Positions 59,701 to 64,000 of a DNA stretch of 64,000 nucleotides are shown here, one piece after another. This DNA is from Gemmatimonadaceae bacterium (GTDB taxonomy: Bacteria > Gemmatimonadota > Gemmatimonadetes > Gemmatimonadales > Gemmatimonadaceae). Positions within the stretch are counted from its first letter, which is position 1. Every line of letters starts with the position of its first letter. The position numbers and the translations under genes are program-made. The notes beneath the pieces are model-generated. The model made no database searches. It worked only from the letters and a program-made list of their open reading frames with translations, and had not been told where the DNA came from. Where the stretch lies: NCBI GenBank assembly GCA_025934775.1, contig JAICWO010000004.1:240724-304723 (forward strand), given 5' to 3'.

Positions 59701-62700
59701 GCTCACGCTCGCTACGCCAATCTTCGCGGAAATATTCGCCGTCGTCGGTGTGGCCGGCGCTGTGAAGGTCGCGGTGCAGACACCGATCGTGCAGCTCACG
59801 GTGCCGAGCGACCCCGCATCGGTCGCGAGGCTGATTGCGCTCGGCGCGGCGTTCGTCACGACGTTGCCATTCGCGTCCTTCACGGTGACCGTCGCCGTCG
59901 TCGTGCCATTCACCGCGACCGACGTCGAGCCGACGCTGAGCGTCGTCGTGGTCGCACTCGGCGCACCGAACGTCGTGGTGATGTTCGCGCTCGTGCCGGA
60001 GAGCACACCATCCGACGCCGTCACGGTGTGCACGGTGCCGGCGGTATTGCTCGTCGTGAACGTGACGGTCGCCTGACCCGCGGCATCGGTCGTGGACGAT
60101 GCGGCCGAGAAGCTGCCGCCATTGGTGCTCGACCAGGTCACCGCCTTACCTGACGTACTGATCGCGTTGCCGCTCGCATCGGCGAGCTGCGCGGTGATCG
60201 TGACGTTCGCACCGGCGATCGGCGTGCTCGCGCTCGAGGTCACGACGTACTTCGCCGCGGTCGGAGCCGGCGTCGAAATGGTGATCGCCTTGGGGCTGCC
60301 CGAGATGTTGGTGCCGCCGATCTTCGCCGTGAGCGACGCGCTGCCCGCACTCGCCGGCGCGGTGTACGTCGCGGTGCAGACACCGCTCGTGCAGCTCACC
60401 GTGCCGAGCGAGCCAACGTCCACCGCCGTCGCGACGTCGCTCGAAGCGGCCGAGGTGATGACGTTCCCGTTGGCGTCCTTGATGGTGATGGTCGCCGTCG
60501 TGGTGCCGTTCGTCAGCAGCGACGTCGAGCCCACCGCAAGCGTGCTCGTGGTCGCGCTGGGTGCGCCGAGCGTGGTGGTGATGTTGCCACTCGTGCCGGT
60601 GAGGCTTGCACCGTCGGTCGCGGTCACCGTGTGCACGGTCGCAGCGACCGTGCTCGTCGTGAACGTCACCGTTGCTTGGCCGTTCACGTCCGTCGTGCTC
60701 GTGGCGCTCGAGAACGAGCCGCCATTCGTGCTGGACCAAGTGATCGTGCGACCCGCGGTTTTCACCGCGTTATTCGACGCGTCCGCGAGCTGCGCTGTGA
60801 TCGTGACCGTGCCGCCATCCGTCACTGAGCTCGCGCTCGAAGTGACGAGGTACTTCGATGCGGCGCCGGCAGTGATCGTTTCCGTCGCCGCGCTGCCGGA
60901 GATGTTCGTGCCGCCGATCTTGGCCGCGATGCTCGCGCTGCCGGTGCTCGATGGCGCCGTGTAGGTCGCGGTGCAGACGCCGTTCGTGCAGCTCGCGGTG
61001 CCCAGTGAGCCGACGTCGGCGGTAAGCGCGAAGGCGCTTGGCGCCGCGTTGGTCACGACATTGCCGTTCGCGTCCTTGATCGTGACCGTCACGCTTGCCG
61101 TGCCGTTCACCGCGACCGAGCTGGGCGAGACCGAGAGTGTCGACGTCCCCGCGTTCGCCGCGCCGAACGTCGTCGTGATGTTCGATGTCGTTCCGGTGAG
61201 ACTGCCAGCGTCGGTGCCGGTGACCGTGTGCACCGTGGCGGCGACAGCGCTCGTGGTGAACGTGACCGTCGCCTGACCCGCGGCATCGGTGGTGGATGTC
61301 GCCGCGGAGAAGCTGCCGGCGTTGGTGCTCGACCAGGTCACGGTCTTGCCGGCGGTACTGATCGCGGCGCCGCTCGCATCGGCGAGTTGCGCGGTGATCG
61401 TGACCGTGTTGCCGGCGATCACCGAGCTCGCGCTCGATGTGACGACGTACTTGGCCGGCGTCGGCGCCGGCGTGCTGATCGTGAGTGTCTTCGGACTGCC
61501 GGAGATGTTCGTTCCGCCGATCTTCGCGGTGAGCGAGGCGCCGCCGGCGCTCGCTGGCGCCGTGTAGGTCGCCGTGCAGATGCCGCTCGTGCAGCTCACG
61601 GTGCCGAGTGTGCCGAGATCGACCGCCGTCGCAACGTCGCTCGACGTCGCGGTCGTGATCACGTTGCCATTCGCGTCCTTCACCGTGATCGTCATACTCG
61701 TCGTGCCGTTCGTCAGCAGCGACATCGAGCCCACTGCCAACGTGCTCGTCGCGGCACTCGGCGCGCCGAGCGTCGTGGTGATGTTGCCACTAGTGCCGGT
61801 GAGGCTGGATGCGTCTGTGCCGGTGACCGTGTGCACTGTGCCCGCGGTGGTGCTCACCGTGAAGGTCACCGTCGCCTTGCCGGAGACATCAGTGGTCGAC
61901 GTGGCGGTGGAGAACGAGCCACCGTTGGTGCTCGACCACGTCACCACGCGGCCGGATGTCGCGACCGCGTTGCCGCTCGCGTCGGCCAACTGCGCCGTGA
62001 TCGTGACCGTGCCGCCATCGGTCACGCTGCTCGCGCTCGAGGTCACGAGGTACTTCGCCGCGGCGCCGGCAGTGATCGTCTCCGCCGCCGCGCTGCCGGA
62101 CACATTCGTCCCGCCGATCTTCGCGGTGATGCTCGCGGTGCCCGTGCTCGCCGGCGCGGTGTAGGTCGCGGTGCACACGCCGCTCGTGCAGTTCACTGTG
62201 CCGATCGACCCAACGTCAGTCGCGAGGGCGAAGGCGCTCGACGTGGCATTCGTCACCACGTTGCTGTTGGCGTCCTTCACCGTGACCGTAATCGTCGAGG
62301 TGCCGTCGATCGCGATGGAGGTCGGCGCAATCGCGAGCGTCGACGTCGCGGCACTCGCCGCGCCGAACGTCGTCGTGATGTTCCCGCTGGTGCCCGAGAG
62401 CACGCCATCGGTCCCGGTGACGGTGTGCACCGTGCCCGCCGTCGTGCTGCTCGTAAACGTGACCGTCGCCTGCCCCGCGGCATCCGTCACCGAGCTCGCG
62501 GCGGAGAAGCTCCCGCCATTCGTGCTCGACCACGTCACCGTCTTGCCGCTCGTCGCGATCACGTTGCCGCTCGCATCGGCCAACTGCGCGGTGATCGTGA
62601 CGGTATTACCGGCGATCACCGAGCTCGCGCTCGACGTCACCACGTATTTCGTCGCGGTGGGCGCCGGCGCCGAGATGGTGAGGGTCTTGGGGCTGCCCGA

Positions 62701-64000
62701 GATGTTCGTCGCGCCGATCTTCGCCGTCAGCGACGCGGTGGCCGCCGTGCCTGGGGCCGTGTACGTCGCGGTGCACACGCCATTCGTGCAGCTCACCGTG
62801 CCGAGCGTGCCGAGATCGACGGCAGCAGTCACATCACTGGACGTCGCGGTCGTGATCACGTTGCCGTTCGCATCCTTCACCGTGATCGTCACCGTCGTCG
62901 TGCCGTTCGTCAGCAGCGACGTCGAACCCACCGCCAACGTGCTCGTCGCCGCACTCGGCGCACCGGTGCTCACGTTGATGTTCGGGCTCGTGCTCGCGGT
63001 CTTCGTGCCGTCCGTCGCGTCGCTCGCGGTCACCGTCTTCGAGCCGACCGTGTTGAGCGTGACGTTGAATGTCTTCGTTCCCGCGACGAGCGCGCCGTTC
63101 GCCGGCAGCGTCGCCGCGCCATCACTCGACGTGATCGCGACGTTGTCAGTTGACGACACCACGTTCCAGTTCGCATCGACCGCATTCACCGTGACGGTGA
63201 ACCCCGTGCCGGACGTCTGCGCGCTCGGCGCGCCGGTCTTGCCTGTCGCGCTGCCGGCGGACGCAGCTTCACCCGGAACGAGGATCTGCACCTTCGCGAA
63301 CGGCCCCGCGATGGTCGTGATGCTGCCGCTGGTTCCCGTGATGCTCGAGCCATCCGTCGCGGTGACCGTGTGCGCGGTCCCAGCGACCGTGCTCGCGGTG
63401 AACGTCACCGTCGCTCGACCGTTCGCGTCCGTCGTGCTCGTAGCGCTCGCGAACGATCCGCCGTTCGTGCTCGACCAGGTGATCGTGCGGCCGGCGGTTT
63501 TCACGGAGTTGTTCGAACCATCCGCGAGCTGCGCCGTGATCGTCACGGAGCCGCCATCCGTCACGCTGCTCGCGCTCGACGTGACGACGTACTTCGACGC
63601 CGCGCCGGCGGCGATCGTCTCGCTCGCCGCGCTGCCGGACACGTTGGTGCCGCCGATCTTCGCGGTGATGCTCGCGTTGCCCGCGGTCGACGGCGCCGTG
63701 TAGGTCGCGGTACACACACCGCTCGTGCAACTCACCGTCCCGAGCGAGCCGACGTCAGTCGCGACCGCGATCGCGCTCGACGTGGCGTTCGTCACCACGT
63801 TGCCGTTCGCATCCTTCACCGTGACCGTGATCGTGGCCGTGCCGCTCACCGCGATCGAGCTCGGCGCAACGGCGAGCGTCGACGTCGTGGCAGCCGGGGC
63901 GCCGAAGGTCGTCGTGATACTCGTACTCGTACCGTTGAGCGAGCCGTCCGTAGCGCTGACGGTGTGCACGGTGCCCGCGGTGGTGCTCGTCGTGAACGTG
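53794..64000 (-). CDS. giant Ig-like repeat surface protein, 5' end outside window
   Basis: The open frame continues past the right edge; about 3400 residues are visible. Most of it is tandem bacterial Ig-like (Big/invasin-type) domains of 95-100 residues. Types A and A' share TVTVKDANGNVV and a Cx4C hairpin (SCTSGVCTATY); types B and B' share VTITAQLADASGN and TWSSTNGGSFSA. Three inserted domains (LVPGE, then AVDANWNVVSS) break the series. Then come one fibronectin type III domain (TDYVIEYKKSSDASYTTW) and a C-terminal about 200-residue domain ending APWVAIVLGIHP, of a kind seen in secreted proteins. It is probably a surface adhesin. The first exported segment is not in the window. Confidence 0.88.
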   Translation of the reverse strand, partial: TFTTSTTAGTVHTVSATDGSLNGTSTSITTTFGAPAATTSTLAVAPSSIAVSGTATITVTVKDANGNVVTNATSSAIAVATDVGSLGTVSCTSGVCTATYTAPSTAGNASITAKIGGTNVSGSAASETIAAGAASKYVVTSSASSVTDGGSVTITAQLADGSNNSVKTAGRTITWSSTNGGSFASATSTTDANGRATVTFTASTVAGTAHTVTATDGSSITGTSGSITTIAGPFAKVQILVPGEAASAGSATGKTGAPSAQTSGTGFTVTVNAVDANWNVVSSTDNVAITSSDGAATLPANGALVAGTKTFNVTLNTVGSKTVTASDATDGTKTASTSPNINVSTGAPSAATSTLAVGSTSLLTNGTTTVTITVKDANGNVITTATSSDVTAAVDLGTLGTVSCTNGVCTATYTAPGTAATASLTAKIGATNISGSPKTLTISAPAPTATKYVVTSSASSVIAGNTVTITAQLADASGNVIATSGKTVTWSSTNGGSFSAASSVTDAAGQATVTFTSSTTAGTVHTVTGTDGVLSGTSGNITTTFGAASAATSTLAIAPTSIAIDGTSTITVTVKDANSNVVTNATSSAFALATDVGSIGTVNCTSGVCTATYTAPASTGTASITAKIGGTNVSGSAAAETITAGAAAKYLVTSSASSVTDGGTVTITAQLADASGNAVATSGRVVTWSSTNGGSFSTATSTTDVSGKATVTFTVSTTAGTVHTVTGTDASSLTGTSGNITTTLGAPSAATSTLAVGSMSLLTNGTTSMTITVKDANGNVITTATSSDVATAVDLGTLGTVSCTSGICTATYTAPASAGGASLTAKIGGTNISGSPKTLTISTPAPTPAKYVVTSSASSVIAGNTVTITAQLADASGAAISTAGKTVTWSSTNAGSFSAATSTTDAAGQATVTFTTSAVAATVHTVTGTDAGSLTGTTSNITTTFGAANAGTSTLSVSPSSVAVNGTASVTVTIKDANGNVVTNAAPSAFALTADVGSLGTASCTNGVCTATYTAPSSTGSASIAAKIGGTNISGSAATETITAGAASKYLVTSSASSVTDGGTVTITAQLADASNNAVKTAGRTITWSSTNGGSFSSATSTTDVNGQATVTFTTSTVAATVHTVTATDGASLTGTSGNITTTLGAPSATTSTLAVGSTSLLTNGTTTATITIKDANGNVITSAASSDVATAVDVGSLGTVSCTSGVCTATYTAPASAGSASLTAKIGGTNISGSPKAITISTPAPTAAKYVVTSSASTPIAGANVTITAQLADASGNAISTSGKAVTWSSTNGGSFSAASSTTDAAGQATVTFTTSNTAGTVHTVTASDGVLSGTSANITTTFGAPSATTTTLSVGSTSVAVNGTTTATVTVKDANGNVVTNAAPSAISLATDAGSLGTVSCTIGVCTATFTAPATPTTANISAKIGVASVSGSPVAVTITAGAASKYLVTSSASSVTDGGTVTITAQLVDAGSNPVATSGRVVTWSSTNGGSFSAATSNTDASGKATVTFTTSTVAGTVHTVTGTDGSSLTGTSGNITTTFGAPSATTSTLAVGSTSLLTNGTTTVTITVKDANGNVITTATSSDIATAVDLGTLGTVSCTSGVCTATYTAPASAGSASLTAKIGGANISGSPKAITISTPAPTATKYVVTSSASSVIAGNTVTITAQLADASGNAVTTAGKTVTWSSTNGGSFTAASSVTDAAGQATVTFTTSTTSGTVHTVTGTDGVLSGTSGNITTTFGAASAATSTLAVAPSSIAVSGTATITVTVKDANGNVVTNATSSAFALATDVGSIGTVSCTSGVCTATYTAPASTGNASITAKIGGTNISGSAASETITAGAATKYLVTSSASSVTDGGTVTITAQLADASSNSVKTAGRTITWSSTNGGSFSAPTTNTDNNGQATVTFTVSSVAGTVHTVTATDASSLTGTSGNITAVVGAATKLQVLLPGETAVPGTLNGKTGTPSSQTAGSSVTVTVKAVDAHWNVVSTSTPTVALTTTDGAATLPANAALVSGTQTFSVTLKTAGAQTVTATDQASTGALSAGTSASVTVTAGSASATTSTLAVGSTSLLTNGTTSVTITVKDASGNVITSATSSDVTVAVDAGSVGTVSCTNGVCTATYTAPASAGTASLTAKIGATNISGSPKAITISAPAPTATKYVVTSSASSVIAGNTVTITAQLADASGNPVTTAGKTVTWSSTNGGSFSAATSTTDAAGQATVTFTTSTTAATVHTVTGTDGVLSGTSGNITTTFGAPTATTSTLAVAPSSIAINGTATVTVTVRDANSNVVTNATSSAFALATDVGSIGTVSCTSGVCTATYTAPSTTGSASITAKIGGTNVSGSAAAETITAGAAAKYLVTSSASSVTDGSTVTITAQLADASGNSVSTSGRVVTWSSTNGGSFSASTSNTDASGKATVTFTVSTTAGTVHTVTGTDASSLTGTSGNITTTFGAPSAATSTLAVGSTSLLTNGTTSVTITVKDANGNVITTATSSDVTVAVDAGSVGTLSCTSGGCTATYTAPASAGSASLTAKIGGANISGSAKTLTISAPAPTATQYVITPSASSVIAGNTVTITAQLADVSGNPVTTAGKTVTWSSTNGGSFSAASSTTDAAGQATVTFTTSTTSGTVHTVTGSDGVLTGTSGNITTTFGAATATTTTLAVSPTSVAASGTATITVTVKDANSNIVTNATSSAFALATDVGSIGTVSCTSGVCTATYTAPSTTGTASITAKIGGTNVSGSAAAETITAGAASKYLVTSSASSVTDGGTVTITAQLADANNNSVATAGRTITWSSTNGGSFSASTSNTDVTGKATVTITTSKVAGTVHTVTATDGSSLTGTSGTITTTAGAFAQLQLLVPGETAAPGTTTGKTGTPSGQASGAAFTVTVNAVDANWNVVSSTDNVALTSSDGAATLPANGALVAGTKTFSVTLNTVGSKTVTASDATDGTKTASTSPSITVSAGAASATTSTLAVGATALNGGQTTTITVTVKDAAGNTVTTATSSTFSLTTDLGSIGTVSCTSGVCTATYSASAAGTATITATIGGTNISGSPASITVTIANAPSAPLNPAVSYNQVDATNQTATFTWSAPTTLGTPALTDYVIEYKKSSDASYTTWTHSASTATSAAITGLANKTTYNFRVAATNTAGTGPYSSVVTATTTGPSERLQCQTAGNSNANSSSASVVPCSGVQVGNIIVIPVSVANSGTPVTITSADGFTKLSDVENSLVTHNNYQTTIFYKIADASDVSRSTAYSFSWSGTAKNVITLVAYKNVDGSAPSITSSTGNTTTITAPSSPNMTATSHTLLYFFIQNVQMSSTTPSISEWSLTTGGASSTDLFKNTTAGSNNNNALGILTGDIDKFSAGTTTTTETAGLTANAAAAPWVAIVLGIHP
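54790..64000 (-). repeat. tandem super-repeat array encoding A-B-A'-B' Ig units
   Basis: Corresponding sites (for example the codons of PAPTATKYVV) recur near 56303, 57500, 59043, 60240, 61440 and 62637, a spacing of about 1197 bases, or about 1543 where an inserted domain intervenes. Approximate units: 62958-61765, 61765-60565, 60565-59370, 59370-58183, 57819-56630, 56630-55435. The inserted third-type domains lie at about 62960-63310, 57819-58183 and 55075-55435. By my count there are 27 complete A/B-type domains plus one cut by the edge, and three inserted domains. Units are similar in DNA as well as protein, so recombination could change their number. Confidence 0.85.

Noticed and set aside
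54619-63703. Series of long plus-strand frames opposite the giant repeat protein
   Set aside because: They arise because the repeat codons read antisense give Val/Ala/Pro-rich stop-free frames; their start and stop pattern copies the repeat period.
54790-64000. CRISPR-like periodic DNA
   Set aside because: The period is about 300 or 1200 bases, the repeats are protein-coding and there are no unique short spacers.

Overview
The window is GC-rich chromosomal DNA, most likely from a member of the Gemmatimonadota, with Acidobacteriota as the main alternative. I infer this from the combination of ATPase-less MacB/FtsX-type 'ADOP' permeases, secreted proteins that join a carboxypeptidase-regulatory-like domain to a TonB plug, signal peptides often ending near AQ, scarce Shine-Dalgarno sequences and near-saturated GC at third codon positions. 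I saw no rRNA, tRNA, CRISPR array, insertion sequence or prophage gene.

Layout. 0-5.5 kb: the 3' end of an ADOP permease, an alpha/beta hydrolase, a frameshifted zinc-ribbon membrane protein, a flippase-like membrane protein and a plug-only secreted protein. 5.5-28 kb: a large alpha-glucan/trehalose region. One minus-strand run is merR - treZ - glgX - glgB - malQ - treY - glgP; a second is treS - maltokinase, with glgE 2.3 kb beyond treS. Together they encode a possible closed cycle: trehalose to maltose (TreS), to maltose-1-phosphate (maltokinase), to alpha-1,4-glucan (GlgE), branched (GlgB), then debranched and converted back to trehalose (GlgX, TreY, TreZ), with GlgP and MalQ recycling short chains. 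A GNAT acetyltransferase, a four-helix membrane protein and a beta-lactamase-fold hydrolase sit between these genes. 28-32.5 kb: a minus-strand run of VIT/vWA protein, ECF sigma factor, anti-sigma factor and VTT-domain membrane protein.

32.8-41 kb: an LhgO-like oxidase, a small frameshifted ORF, a subtilase lipoprotein, a small lipoprotein, a lipoprotein gene interrupted by a stop codon in a less GC-rich patch, and a minus-strand sugar operon (two family-2 glycosyltransferases, an NAD-dependent epimerase-like protein, a TIM-barrel isomerase). 41-47.5 kb: two toxin-antitoxin-like pairs, MntA/HepT and ribbon-helix-helix/nucleotidyltransferase, flank a second ADOP permease and a FAD oxidoreductase; a YdcF-family protein follows. 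47.6-64 kb: transketolase, a TonB-dependent receptor with a strongly structured leader, and an apparent surface operon made of a giant Ig-like repeat protein (cut by the right edge), a small lipoprotein and a secreted, probably beta-barrel protein.

Most worth a second look: the three-way-junction-like leader of the TonB-dependent receptor (52106-52196); the 17-bp palindrome carrying a -10 element for each of two divergent genes (45874-45890); the identical octapeptide LQEVVVTG in the vWA protein and its neighbouring anti-sigma factor; the 399-residue super-repeat adhesin; and short clusters of AT-rich codons recurring in otherwise GC-saturated genes.
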